This document shows positions 24,188 through 33,711 of a stretch of DNA of 64,000 bases, in pieces. The stretch lies in NCBI GenBank assembly GCA_016708105.1, contig JADJGJ010000002.1, forward strand, positions 620,001-684,000, written 5' to 3'. A program made the translations under genes and the position numbers. The notes beneath the pieces were generated by a model. The model was not told the DNA's origin. It searched no databases and saw nothing but the letters and a program-made list of their open reading frames with translations. This DNA is from Crocinitomicaceae bacterium (GTDB taxonomy: Bacteria; Bacteroidota; Bacteroidia; Flavobacteriales_D; Crocinitomicaceae). The first letter of the stretch is position 1; each line of letters opens with the position of its first letter.

Positions 24188-26569
24188 TCAGAATTGGATT
24201 TCAAATTTAATATATTGATAGCGTTGGTAAACATTTGCTTTTTCAACAGCATCGTTATTATAGTCCGGACCCTGTACAAGGGCTTCTTTTTCAACGAAGG
24301 TAATTTTACTTACATCAATACCTTCAGATTTTAATAATTTGATTAGAATTTCTTTACCTGACTTTAATCGCTGATCGGCAAGTTCCTGATTGTTGGCGTA
24401 TGATTTTGTGGGTACTTTAGATGCGCTTGATGAAATAATGATGGTCACCTTTTGCCCATTGTCAATGAGTTGTTTAATGCCTTTTACATATAATTGCAAA
24501 GCTTCATTTTTTGTGTCAAACTTATCTTTGTTGTATCCGAAGTTGTACTGAAAAATTGGTGTGGTAAGTATGGTTGAGTATTCTGAAACGGTAGATCCGG
24601 TTTCACAATTGGCTTTGAACGTGTATGAATCAACCGCTGTATTATTGCTGTCTACCAGATTTAAAAATAAATCTTCACAAAAATCAAAATCTGCTTCATC
24701 AATTTTTATCAGATGTGATTTATCGGGATCCAATTCTTTGTAAGGGAATTGACCGTACTTATTGATTACTTCTTGATAAACCAGTTGTTTGTCTTCATAA
24801 ATAGAAACTCTTTGACCTGTTAAGTCTGTGAAATATTCTGTATTACTAAATTCCCAACGCGTCCCGTCAATAGGCAAATCAGCGTTCATGGCAACCGCAT
24901 CAAGGTTAACAATATCCAATAATAATTCGTGTTTTAATTCTTGATATGATGAATTACACGGCACATAAATTTCAGTTTTGTAAAAGGTCTTTCCATCAAG
25001 TTGATAATCCAGTTCGTAAGTATGACAGGGCTTTAGCGTAAGTACATAACCGCCGTCACGTCTGCGTGGGCTGTATAGTTTTGGTGGAGTTGCATCAGTA
25101 AGATCTGTAACGTAAATGGAAATTCCTTTTGGAATCATGCTATTGTCTGACGTAAAAATAAATCCGGTTAACACGGCAACATTTCTGATGAGTGAGCGGT
25201 CAGACTCAACCATGTAAATATCTTTATCTCCTTGTCCTTCTTGTTTGTCTGATGAATAGTATCCTGTGAGTCCATCAGCTGTAGTGGTATAAAAAATATC
25301 ATCATCAAAAGAATTTAGCGGATACCCCATGTTTACAGGTTCTGACCACTGTTCTGATTCATCCATTTGAGTTACAAAAATGTCAAAACCACCCATACTT
25401 GCCGGGCCGTTAGAACTGAAATACATGGTGCGATTGTCAGCTCCCAGAAAAGGAGATTCTTCATCATACGGCGTGTTAATTGGTGCGCCCAAATTCATGG
25501 CTTTACTCCATTCACCATTAGGTAATTTTTTTAAGCGATAAATATCTCGCCCACCCATGCCGCCTTCACGGTCTGAAACAAAGTAAAGATAATTTCCATC
25601 AGGACTAATGGTAGCGTGCGTTTCCCATGCTGAAGTATTCAGTTCCTCTGCCGGAAAAGGCATGATGTTCACAAACACAGTATCTCTGAGTTCAGAAAAA
25701 TAAATATCACCACCGCCTAAATCTTGATAAACAAAAACAGTTTGACCATCAGGAGAAACTGATACCGATGCATCATTGGATTTTGGCTTGCAGAACTCAA
25801 GATATTTTGGACTCTCCCAATTTCCGTCGTAGTTGCGATAGCACACGTAAATATCTTCATAATGTTGACCATTTTCAAGACTGATGTATCCGGCATTGGT
25901 GCTATCCGGCCGCAATCTTTTTGAGGTAAAAAATATAGCTGAACCATCAATGGTAATTACCGGTGAATATTCAGGATTTGATGTGTTAATGGTTATGCCC
26001 ATATTTGTTATCACATAATTTTCAGGATTAGCCATAAGCTTTCGGGCAACTTGACATTGTGAAATACCTAATACAGCCAAATCATAATTCATGTGCTTAC
26101 GTTTGCAGTTTTGCAAAAAGAGGTCATATTGGTAAAATGCGGTATCAATATTGCCTTTTGAATGGTTAGATTTTGCCAGGTAATAATAGATTTCAGTGGG
26201 TGCATTTCGTTCAAGAGATGAAAACGGGTTGTATGATTTGCTAACCGAGTACTGCGCTTTTTCAAAATACGGAATGGCTTCAATTTCACGATTCAGGTAC
26301 ACCAGACACATGCCGGCTTTGTACAATAAATTTGCGTTTGTTGGATCTTCTTCAAGCATGAACTCCCAAATGAATAATGCTTCATTGTAAATTTTATCAT
26401 ACATGAAATCATTGGCTAGTTCAAATTTTTCATTGAAAGATGCGTTTTTGAGGGCTTCACGCAACTCTTCACGAGTAGGGCGGGGTTGTGCTGTCGCCAT
26501 TAGGGAGGCGAATAAAACTGTAAGAAACAGAGAGAATTTTAGCACAATTTCGGTTAAATTATTCTTCAA
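24188..26569 (-). CDS. PorE-like paralogue with a degenerate OmpA domain
   Basis: 793 residues from a TTG start at 26569, which yields a signal peptide (LKFSLFLTVLFASLMATAQ). TPR-like helices (30-170), PD40 propeller repeats (SPDGNYLYFVSDREGGMGG and similar, 190-450), a regulatory beta domain, and a C-terminal OmpA-like region (about 680-790) complete it. That last region keeps the fold pattern (QLADQRLKSGKEI, YQYIKFEIQF) but lacks the usual Asp/Arg peptidoglycan contacts seen in the neighbour (no DGHTD). The gene is separated by only 2 bp from its paralogue, so the two are co-produced. The TTG start directly follows a terminator. Confidence 0.78.
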   Translation of the reverse strand: MKNNLTEIVLKFSLFLTVLFASLMATAQPRPTREELREALKNASFNEKFELANDFMYDKIYNEALFIWEFMLEEDPTNANLLYKAGMCLVYLNREIEAIPYFEKAQYSVSKSYNPFSSLERNAPTEIYYYLAKSNHSKGNIDTAFYQYDLFLQNCKRKHMNYDLAVLGISQCQVARKLMANPENYVITNMGITINTSNPEYSPVITIDGSAIFFTSKRLRPDSTNAGYISLENGQHYEDIYVCYRNYDGNWESPKYLEFCKPKSNDASVSVSPDGQTVFVYQDLGGGDIYFSELRDTVFVNIMPFPAEELNTSAWETHATISPDGNYLYFVSDREGGMGGRDIYRLKKLPNGEWSKAMNLGAPINTPYDEESPFLGADNRTMYFSSNGPASMGGFDIFVTQMDESEQWSEPVNMGYPLNSFDDDIFYTTTADGLTGYYSSDKQEGQGDKDIYMVESDRSLIRNVAVLTGFIFTSDNSMIPKGISIYVTDLTDATPPKLYSPRRRDGGYVLTLKPCHTYELDYQLDGKTFYKTEIYVPCNSSYQELKHELLLDIVNLDAVAMNADLPIDGTRWEFSNTEYFTDLTGQRVSIYEDKQLVYQEVINKYGQFPYKELDPDKSHLIKIDEADFDFCEDLFLNLVDSNNTAVDSYTFKANCETGSTVSEYSTILTTPIFQYNFGYNKDKFDTKNEALQLYVKGIKQLIDNGQKVTIIISSSASKVPTKSYANNQELADQRLKSGKEILIKLLKSEGIDVSKITFVEKEALVQGPDYNNDAVEKANVYQRYQYIKFEIQF

Positions 26570-26582
26570 AGAAAAAAAGAAA

Positions 26583-26606
26583 ACCCATTGTCCTGAGGCA
26601 GTGGGT
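26583..26606 (-). terminator. terminator of the E2 gene
   Basis: On the minus strand ACCCACTG, an 8-nt loop and CAATGGGT (one G-T pair) are followed by a T-rich run. It lies 26 bp after the E2 stop codon and shortly before the TTG start of the PorE-like paralogue. Confidence 0.75.
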
Positions 26607-26631
26607 CTTCAAATTTTTTACGGTAAAATGT

Positions 26632-27972
26632 TTATAACTCTCTGTTAATATCAAATTGCTCAAGGTAGTCAGCTACCCTTCTTACAAACTGTCCACCCAG
26701 CGCTCCGTCTACAACGCGGTGGTCATAGGAGTGTGATAAAAACATCTTATGTCGTATGGCGATTGCATCACCTGAAGGCGTTTCAATTACGGCCGGCATT
26801 TTTCTAATAGCTCCAACTGCAAGCACTGCAACTTGTGGTTGGTTGATGATTGGGGTTCCCATAACATTGCCAAATGTGCCAACGTTAGTGATGGTGTAGG
26901 TTCCGCCTTGAATGTCATCAGGATTAAGTTTGTTATTTCTTGCACGATCAGCTAGACTGTTCACTTGCTTGGTTAAGCCAATCATGTTCAACATATCTGC
27001 GTTTTTAATCACCGGCACAATCAGGTTTCCGCTTGGTAAAGCTGTTGCCATTCCAATGTTGATGCTTTTGCGACGGATGATTTTGTCTCCGCTGACAGAA
27101 ATATTTACTCCAGGAAAATCTTTGATAGCCTTCACAATAGCTTCAATGAAGATAGGCGTGAAGGTCATTTTTTCTTTTTCTTTTTTGAAGAATGAATCTT
27201 TTATTTTTTCTCTCCACATCACAATATTGGTGACATCTGCCTCAACATACGAGGTAACGTGTGGTGAGGTATGTTTAGACATCACCATGTGGTCAGCAAT
27301 CAACTTGCGCATGCGATCCATTTCAACAATTTCATCTCCTTCCCATATTGGAACTTCAGGAGTTTTAAATTCACGCTGTGGCTGGCTAACTACGCTGGCT
27401 TGCACTTGTGCAGGTTTGGCCGTTTCAGTTTGTTTTGCCACGGTTGGTTCTGATTTAACGGCAGTGCGGTTTCCGTTTTGAACATAACTGAGAATATCTT
27501 TTTTAGTTACTCGGTTATTTTCTCCTGTTCCGGTTATAGCATCAAGTTCTTGCATGCTGATTCCTTCTTCCTTTGCAATGCTGCGAACCAATGGTGAATA
27601 AAACCGACCACTTTCACTGGTTTTGTCAAGTACCTGAGAGGTAACTGTTTGTGTTTGAGCTGTGGTGTTGGTTTGCGCAACTGCCTGTACCGGTTGTGCT
27701 GTAGGTGTTTCTACCGGTTTTGAATCAGTGCCTCCGCTTGAAATAATGGCAATGACATCACCAACTTGTGCAACTTGATTTTTCTCAAATAATTTTTTGA
27801 TTAAAATGCCTTTTGCTTCTGAAGGGAGTTCGTTGTCAACTTTATCCGTGGCTACTTCTACCAGTGGTTCGTCTAATTCAACAGAATCACCAACATCTTT
27901 CAACCAGTTGGTTATCGTTGCTTCTGTCACACTTTCTCCCATTTTCGGAAGTCTGATTTCTATTTCAGCCAT
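26632..27972 (-). CDS. 2-oxoacid dehydrogenase complex E2 (dihydrolipoyl acyltransferase)
   Basis: 446 residues with the three classical parts. The lipoyl domain (1-75) has lipoyl-lysine 44 in EVATDKVDNE. The small E1/E3-binding domain lies around 124-165 (SPLVRSIAKEEGIS, NRVTKKDIL), after a Thr/Ala/Gln-rich linker. The acyltransferase domain (about 215-440) carries the catalytic SYDHRVVDG. It belongs to the pyruvate/branched-chain group; the partner E1 and E3 genes are not in the window, so the substrate is open. A TAAATTTG -7 box lies at 28007-28000 on the minus strand, about 28 bp upstream. Confidence 0.92.
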   Translation of the reverse strand: MAEIEIRLPKMGESVTEATITNWLKDVGDSVELDEPLVEVATDKVDNELPSEAKGILIKKLFEKNQVAQVGDVIAIISSGGTDSKPVETPTAQPVQAVAQTNTTAQTQTVTSQVLDKTSESGRFYSPLVRSIAKEEGISMQELDAITGTGENNRVTKKDILSYVQNGNRTAVKSEPTVAKQTETAKPAQVQASVVSQPQREFKTPEVPIWEGDEIVEMDRMRKLIADHMVMSKHTSPHVTSYVEADVTNIVMWREKIKDSFFKKEKEKMTFTPIFIEAIVKAIKDFPGVNISVSGDKIIRRKSINIGMATALPSGNLIVPVIKNADMLNMIGLTKQVNSLADRARNNKLNPDDIQGGTYTITNVGTFGNVMGTPIINQPQVAVLAVGAIRKMPAVIETPSGDAIAIRHKMFLSHSYDHRVVDGALGGQFVRRVADYLEQFDINREL

Positions 27973-28181
27973 GGTATTTTAACTATAAAATTCTGATGAC
28001 AAATTTAGCCTATTTTTTCTTTGTGATCATGCGGCACATAAGAATCACTGAATTTTGATTTGGTTAGCCTGATTTGACCAATCTATCAGACACTTGGATA
28101 ATTACTTGGCTTAATAAGATTACTTAATAGACAAATTGGAAAAAGATCTTTCTTGTTCATGATTCAGAGGAACCAAAAAAA

Positions 28182-28203
28182 AAGGCTGCTGATTAGCAAC
28201 CTT
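28182..28203 (-). terminator. terminator of the histone-like gene
   Basis: AAGGCTGCT, GATT loop and AGCAACCTT form a 9-bp stem with one mismatch and T/A runs on both sides, 23 bp after the stop codon on the minus strand. The region 27973-28181 contains no gene. Confidence 0.8.
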
Positions 28204-28225
28204 CTTTTTGATATTTTTTGTGAGA

Positions 28226-29299
28226 TTAATCTTCGTCACCTTCTTCCTCTTCTTCATCATAAGGCTCATCAGCGGTGTCTTCCTCTTCTTCATCGTCATC
28301 TCCTCCTAGATCTTCATCTCCAACATCTGGTGTTTCTTCACCAATATCCATTGTATCAACTTCGTCGTCATCGTCTCCAATAGCCGGAGCCCCTGCAATA
28401 CCTACAATTATGAGGTGGTCAATTCCTTTGTATGCAAAAATGTATCCTTTCATTTCTTTACCCTGATAAGGGAATGAAATAAAGACAGGGTCATTGGCTT
28501 CAATAAATTCTTTCAATGCTTGTCTAACTTCAGGATCTAATTTGCCAATGTTGCTGACAATTTTTTTCAGGTTTGGTTTTCCAGGTTGTACCGGACGGTA
28601 AACAGGCGGCGGTACTTCTGGTGTCTTGCTCGCTCTAGATGATTTAGGTTTTTCAACTTTTGCCGGTTTCTCTTCTTTGATTGGTTTTACCGGTTCTGGT
28701 TTTTGTGCCTTTGGTTTTTCTTCTTTCAGTTTTGATACCGGTTTAGGCGCCGGTTTGACTGGTTTTGTACTTGTTGCTTTCACGTTTGATTTATTCTTTA
28801 CTTGTATGGATTTTTCTTTTGAAACAGATGGTTTGGAGGCTTTTGACTGTATTGTTTGTTTGGTTGATTTGGCCTGTTTCACTGGTTTACTCGCCGGTTT
28901 GCTTTTACCCGGTTTGGCAACAACTTTCTTTGCAACTTTTGCTGCAACTTTTTTCACTGGTTTGGCAACTACTTTTTTTGCTGGTTTGGCCTTGGTAGCC
29001 ACCTTTTTAACCGGTTTTGTTGCTTTTTTTGGAGCAACTTTTTTCACCGGCTTGCTCACTTTTTTAGACGCAGCCTTTTTTGCCGGTGCAGATTTTTTTG
29101 CCGGTTTACTAACTTTTTTTACCGGTTTGCCAGCCGCCTTTTTGACCGGCTTGGATTTGGCTGCCGTTTTCGGTTTAGTTTTGGCTACTGCCTTTTTAAC
29201 CACTTTCTTAGCCGGTTTTGCCTTCGCAGATTTTGCTGGCTTTGCCGGTTTCTTGTTCACCTTTTTTGCTGGTGCTTTCTTTGCTTTTGCCATGGGCAT
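28226..29299 (-). CDS. histone H1-like Lys/Ala/Pro-rich protein with acidic tail
   Basis: 357 residues. The first 230 or so are a low-complexity basic region of PAKK, PVKKVA and AKKVV repeats, like the C-terminal tails of eukaryotic H1 and the AlgP/Hc1-type bacterial DNA-binding proteins. A short folded-looking segment follows (about 240-310; LKKIVSNIGKLDPEVR, GYIFAYKGIDHLIIVG), and the last 45 residues are almost all Asp and Glu. DNA condensation or RNA/protein scaffolding are reasonable ideas. The acid tail could balance the basic part or recruit basic partners. The start could also be the ATG two codons later. The repeats make recombination-driven length change likely. Confidence 0.75.
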   Translation of the reverse strand: MPMAKAKKAPAKKVNKKPAKPAKSAKAKPAKKVVKKAVAKTKPKTAAKSKPVKKAAGKPVKKVSKPAKKSAPAKKAASKKVSKPVKKVAPKKATKPVKKVATKAKPAKKVVAKPVKKVAAKVAKKVVAKPGKSKPASKPVKQAKSTKQTIQSKASKPSVSKEKSIQVKNKSNVKATSTKPVKPAPKPVSKLKEEKPKAQKPEPVKPIKEEKPAKVEKPKSSRASKTPEVPPPVYRPVQPGKPNLKKIVSNIGKLDPEVRQALKEFIEANDPVFISFPYQGKEMKGYIFAYKGIDHLIIVGIAGAPAIGDDDDEVDTMDIGEETPDVGDEDLGGDDDEEEEDTADEPYDEEEEEGDED

Positions 29300-29428
29300 T
29301 CAGTTTAGTAGTTGTTTCGCGATCAAAGTAAACTAATTCACGCCAATCGACTCATGAGTAATATTTACTGTGCGCAAAATAAGTAAAAAATAATATGATA
29401 TTTTATATTCGTAGAAAATTTCACTGGA

Positions 29429-29884
29429 ATGGATGAGATTGACATCAAAATATTAAAGCATCTACAAGAAGATGCAAAAATAACTACCAAAGATCTGGCT
29501 TCCAGACTTTCCTTATCTGTTACACCGGTGTATGAACGCATCAGAAAACTCGAAAAATCAGGCATAATAAAAAAATATGTGGCGGTATTAAATGCTGACC
29601 TGCTCAACAAAAGTTTAATCGTTTTTCTGAATCTCACCATAAAAGAGCACCACTTGGCTGCACGAAAAGCACTTTTACAAGAGCTGGTTTCACTCAATGA
29701 AATATCTGAACTTTATCATACTTCAGGAACATATGACTTTGTAGCTAAGGTGCGATTTGAGAATATAAAAGAGTATAAAGATTTTTTAGTAAACAGAGTG
29801 GCAGGCATTGAAAACATAGCTGATATTGAAAGTCATATTGTGCTGGATGAAATTAAACACTCCACAGAAATTTATTTGGATTAA
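29429..29884 (+). CDS. Lrp/AsnC-family transcriptional regulator
   Basis: 151 residues: N-terminal helix-turn-helix (MDEIDIKILKHLQ, LASRLSLSVTPVYERIRKLE) and C-terminal RAM ligand-binding domain (YHTSGTYDFVAKVRF, then a late IESHIVLDEIK). Such proteins sense amino acids and form octamers. No target can be deduced; the gene stands divergent from the histone-like gene with a 129-bp AT-rich gap that would hold both promoters. Confidence 0.9.
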   Translation: MDEIDIKILKHLQEDAKITTKDLASRLSLSVTPVYERIRKLEKSGIIKKYVAVLNADLLNKSLIVFLNLTIKEHHLAARKALLQELVSLNEISELYHTSGTYDFVAKVRFENIKEYKDFLVNRVAGIENIADIESHIVLDEIKHSTEIYLD

Positions 29885-29903
29885 GGTTTCTGATCAATTT
29901 GTT

Positions 29904-30578
29904 TCAGTCAATTTTGACCGGACGACTGTAATTGTGAAAAGTGCTATCCCATTTTTTTACATCGCTGATTAATTTGTACTTGCCGGTATCATCTCTAACA
30001 AATTCAACAATGGCGCAGTTTGATGGATTGGCAAGAAGCTCAAATTCTTCAACTGTCCAATGAAACCACTTCATCAAGAATAATCTAATAGCCATACCGT
30101 GGGTTATGATCACCGTGTTCTGTGGAAAATCTGATTTTAAAAAATCTCGGTGAAGGGTTCCAAAAAAGTCACTTATGCGATCATATACGTCTGCTGCAGA
30201 CTCTCCATCAGGGATGCGGTAATAAAATGTGCCATAGGCATCACGTGCTTTTTCAACTATCTTACTTTCATCTTGTGTGCGCAAATGTCCCCACTCTTGT
30301 TCTCGTATGCGTGGCTCTTCTCGATACGTGATCTTTGATTTGTCAAATGACTTGGCTATTTCTTCAAATGTTGTTCGCGTGCGCCACATGGGGGATACAT
30401 AAAAGAATACCGTTTCATCACCTATCATTGCTTTGAGTCGTTTGCCTGCTTCATAGGCCTGATTTTTTCCCGCTTCTGTCAACTCCAGAGTATAATCCGG
30501 CTTTTCAGCGTAGATAGATTTATTTACATTGCCTTCTGACTCACCATGTCTGACCAGAAATAATTTATTTGGTTTCAT
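29904..30578 (-). CDS. histidine phosphatase superfamily protein
   Basis: 224 residues with the phospho-acceptor motif LVRHGESEGN at the N-terminus, the second Arg/His cluster in SPMWRTRTTFEEI, the acid REQEWGHL and the late ITHGMAIRLF. These are all catalytic elements of the phosphoglycerate-mutase-like phosphatases. The length suits broad-specificity phosphatases of the PhoE/SixA-like side of the family rather than glycolytic mutase. Substrate unknown. Convergent with the Lrp gene, 19 bp apart. Confidence 0.85.
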   Translation of the reverse strand: MKPNKLFLVRHGESEGNVNKSIYAEKPDYTLELTEAGKNQAYEAGKRLKAMIGDETVFFYVSPMWRTRTTFEEIAKSFDKSKITYREEPRIREQEWGHLRTQDESKIVEKARDAYGTFYYRIPDGESAADVYDRISDFFGTLHRDFLKSDFPQNTVIITHGMAIRLFLMKWFHWTVEEFELLANPSNCAIVEFVRDDTGKYKLISDVKKWDSTFHNYSRPVKID

Positions 30579-30824
30579 ATTATTTTCAGTTGAGATTGGG
30601 TTTTGAAGTTAGATAATTCGTCAAATTTGTTCTGTTTATTCAGGTTTGATTATTAGTAGATTTTGATCTGAAATTAAAAAAATATCAGCTTGTATAATGA
30701 TAAAATGTTTCTGTAAGGCTAACCAATTTTGTTATCAGTACGTTAAGACATTGTGAAAAATATTTTACCTTCGATTAAACCTATCACCAAAATCGGGGTC
30801 TTAACCGATATTGAAAACATTTTT

Positions 30825-33056
30825 ATGAAAAAAATAATCTTCCTTTTGTCCTTTCTTCCAATTTGCAGTTTTGCGCAGGATTTGTACGATATTGATCACA
30901 TCACCGTGATTGAAATTGAATTCAGCACGTCAGACTGGGATGCTATGATGGATGCAAATGACTTAACAGATGACGGAACTAAGTTGCCCGGCACAGTTAC
31001 TATTGATGGTCATACGTATGATAGTGTTGGTGTGGCATATAAGGGCAACAGCAGTTATGATGAAAACAATCTTAAAAATCCGCTGAACATTGAATTGAAT
31101 TATATTCTTGACCAACGCTACCAAGGTTATACCACGCTGAAATTGGCATCAGGAAAAAATGACCCTTCTTTTGTTCGTGAAGTGCTTTGCTATCAAATTG
31201 GACGCAAATACATGGACATGCCGTTGTCAAATTACGCCAAAGTGTATATCAATGGTGATTATTACGGATTATTTTCAAGTTCTGAAGCAATTGACGGCAG
31301 ATATGGTGAGCGCAGAGTTTATGCAAACAAAAATAACCCGCGCTTTAAATGTAATCCGCCTAATGGCATGGGACCGGGCAACGAACCTTCTTTAGATTAT
31401 CTTGGTGCTGACTCTGCTTTGTACGCCAATATCTACGAATTGAAAACAGATTTGGGCTGGGCTGAGTTAATTGAATTCATGTATCAGTTAGAATACAACC
31501 CTTCAACCATTGATCAGTATCTTGATGTTGATCGTACACTTTGGATGCTTGCCTTTAACGTGGTTACTGCTAACATGGATAGTTATAGCGGACCAACAAA
31601 ACAAAATTATTATATGATTCTGGCGGACAATGGACATTGGTGTCCTATCATTTGGGATCAGAATGAAGGTATAGGTGGTTTTGAAAGTGTAGGTGACGGA
31701 CCTCCGGGGCCACCCGATATTGCTGATTTAACAGATATGGATATGTACCTGAGAATTGGCAGTGCGCAATGGCCGCTCATAAATAAATTATTGGCTATTC
31801 CGCGTTACAAAAAAATGTACGTGGCTCACATGCGCACAATTTTAGCTGAGAATATTTCTAATGGTTGGTACTATACCCGCGCTCAAGAACTACAAGCTAT
31901 TATTGATACCGAAGTTCAAACTGAACCTAATCCGTGGTACACGCATGCACAATTCACAGACAACTTGGATATTGAAGTAACCGGCATGGGCGGTGCATTT
32001 GGTGTTGCTCAAGTTTTAGACGGGCGAAATACCTATCTCACCGCACAACCTGATTGGATATTGACAGCACCTACCATTAGCGCTATCGCTAATTCGCCGG
32101 TGAGTGTGCCGGCAAATTCACTGGTTACTTTTACCGCAAATATCACCAATGCTAATTATTCGTATTTAGGATACCGCAGTTATACCGGTGATGTTTTTGG
32201 AAAATCTGAAATGTTTGATGATGGTTTACATGGTGATGGAGCAGCATCCGACGGCACTTACGGTGTAGCAATTTTTGTTGGAGCTGCTGATTTGGAATAT
32301 TATATCTATGCTGAAAATAATGATGCCGCCATGTTTTCTCCTGAACGTGCTGAGCACGAATTTTACCATTTGGCAGTTGATGCTGATGTTGTTATCAATG
32401 AAATAATGCCTAAAAATAATGTGACAGCAGAAGACGAAGATGGTAAACATGAAGATTGGATTGAACTGTACAATAACTCATCTTCAGCGGTTGATCTTAT
32501 GGATTATTATTTGTCTGATGATATTTTGAGTCCTAACAAATGGCAGTTCCCTGATACCAGCATTGCTGCCGGAGGATATCTTATTATCTGGTGTGATGAA
32601 GACACCCTAGACAGTGGTTTGCATACAAACTTTAAACTGACATCTTCGGGTGAAACAATCATACTTTCCAACTCATCAGGATTTGCCGTTAACCAGGTCA
32701 CCATGCCTGAAATAGAAAGTTCACAAACGTATGGAAGATATGTAAACGGAACAGGTTCGTTCATTCGCATGGTGCCAACTTTTAGTGCACAAAATTCTTA
32801 CACGGCAATTGGGGTAGAAGAAATTTTCACCACAGATATCTTTGGCATTTATCCAAATCCGGCTAGTGATGTAGTGTATGTCAAAACAGGTTCAGCAAAT
32901 GCAATTCAAGTTGATTTGTATGATCTGAATGGTCGTTTGATAAAATCAGTAGAAGTGAATGATAATACCTCAGTTGATGTTTCAGACTTGACAAATGGCG
33001 TCTATCTATTATTTGTGCCGGCTATGAATAAAACTATCAAGCTGGTGAAAAATTAA
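30825..33056 (+). CDS. T9SS-exported CotH-kinase/lamin-tail protein
   Basis: About 743 residues from the ATG at 30825, which gives the signal peptide MKKIIFLLSFLPICSFAQ; a GTG 24 codons upstream opens the frame but would bury this signal. Domains: CotH kinase-like (about 30-360; KGNSSYDENN, LKLASGKNDPSFVREVLC, IIWDQNEGIGG), a lamin-tail domain (about 525-660; VINEIMPKNN, DWIELYNNSSS) and a type A sorting domain (IYPNPASDVVYVKTG to KLVKN). CotH proteins are atypical kinases known from spore coats that phosphorylate extracellular proteins; in Bacteroidota they occur in secreted proteins of unproved activity. Monocistronic with its own terminator. Confidence 0.85.
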   Translation: MKKIIFLLSFLPICSFAQDLYDIDHITVIEIEFSTSDWDAMMDANDLTDDGTKLPGTVTIDGHTYDSVGVAYKGNSSYDENNLKNPLNIELNYILDQRYQGYTTLKLASGKNDPSFVREVLCYQIGRKYMDMPLSNYAKVYINGDYYGLFSSSEAIDGRYGERRVYANKNNPRFKCNPPNGMGPGNEPSLDYLGADSALYANIYELKTDLGWAELIEFMYQLEYNPSTIDQYLDVDRTLWMLAFNVVTANMDSYSGPTKQNYYMILADNGHWCPIIWDQNEGIGGFESVGDGPPGPPDIADLTDMDMYLRIGSAQWPLINKLLAIPRYKKMYVAHMRTILAENISNGWYYTRAQELQAIIDTEVQTEPNPWYTHAQFTDNLDIEVTGMGGAFGVAQVLDGRNTYLTAQPDWILTAPTISAIANSPVSVPANSLVTFTANITNANYSYLGYRSYTGDVFGKSEMFDDGLHGDGAASDGTYGVAIFVGAADLEYYIYAENNDAAMFSPERAEHEFYHLAVDADVVINEIMPKNNVTAEDEDGKHEDWIELYNNSSSAVDLMDYYLSDDILSPNKWQFPDTSIAAGGYLIIWCDEDTLDSGLHTNFKLTSSGETIILSNSSGFAVNQVTMPEIESSQTYGRYVNGTGSFIRMVPTFSAQNSYTAIGVEEIFTTDIFGIYPNPASDVVYVKTGSANAIQVDLYDLNGRLIKSVEVNDNTSVDVSDLTNGVYLLFVPAMNKTIKLVKN

Positions 33057-33080
33057 TTGATCATTCATTTGATTTATGAG

Positions 33081-33110
33081 AACTCTGACAATGATATTGT
33101 CGGAGTTTTT
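33081..33110 (+). terminator. terminator between CotH gene and the next minus-strand gene
   Basis: AACTCTGACAAT, GAT loop and ATTGTCGGAGTT form a 12-bp stem with one T-G pair, followed by nine T's. Confidence 0.85.
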
Positions 33111-33122
33111 TTTTCTCCTTCA

Positions 33123-33590
33123 TTAAGGAGCAGCCATTTGAGAGCCAGAATCAAAACTGTCTTTTGCTTTAGCGTTATACTTATTCTTCCCAAAAAGATA
33201 ACAAACTTCATAATTCCAATATCCGGCATGTATCACGTTGACATAAAATTTGTGATCATTTTGATACACGCGATATTTTTGTTTTTCAGGCAAGTGATCA
33301 GGATGATCATAAAAAAAACTACTGTCCGGCTGATTATAGGGAGTAAATGAATTGACAACGATGATCAGCGTATCTTTTTTTGTCAGTTGTAAAGGATCTC
33401 CATTGAAGTAAATATCGCAAAGCGAAATTTTTGCGTGAACACTGAAATAATATAATTCATATCTGCTCACGCCACCATCTTCCATTCCGCCCAGCACTTC
33501 AGAGTAGCTATTATAATAATTTACCAGTTCTGTTTGACTTTGTGAGCCAAGAGCTATGAATAGAAGAAAAATTACTACCAGCTTTTTCAT
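33123..33590 (-). CDS. secreted protein of unknown function
   Basis: 155 residues with a signal peptide (MKKLVVIFLLFIALGSQSQ) and a beta-rich mature part rich in Tyr and Phe, for example YELYYFSVHAKISLCDIYF. It has two cysteines far apart (in ISLCD and YEVCY) that could form a disulphide. No family recognised. A single gene between the CotH terminator and the proline dehydrogenase gene. Confidence 0.55.
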   Translation of the reverse strand: MKKLVVIFLLFIALGSQSQTELVNYYNSYSEVLGGMEDGGVSRYELYYFSVHAKISLCDIYFNGDPLQLTKKDTLIIVVNSFTPYNQPDSSFFYDHPDHLPEKQKYRVYQNDHKFYVNVIHAGYWNYEVCYLFGKNKYNAKAKDSFDSGSQMAAP

Positions 33591-33711
33591 GGTCCGGTGT
33601 TTTTATACAACAAGATACAAAGGAAACGCCAATTGGTTCAACTAATCAATGGTTAGCCACATGCAAAATACATGGATAACACATTGAGCAACACAAAAAA
33701 AAGTCTAAAAT

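Noticed and set aside
26912..27481. 189-codon plus-strand ORF opposite the E2 gene
   Set aside because: The minus-strand frame encodes a complete, conserved acyltransferase; the opposite frame has no recognisable domain.
28626..29336. 236-codon plus-strand ORF opposite the histone-like gene
   Set aside because: It is the shadow of the Lys/Ala/Pro repeats; composition (Phe/Leu/Gly/Thr repeats) mirrors the antisense codons and there is no start signal.
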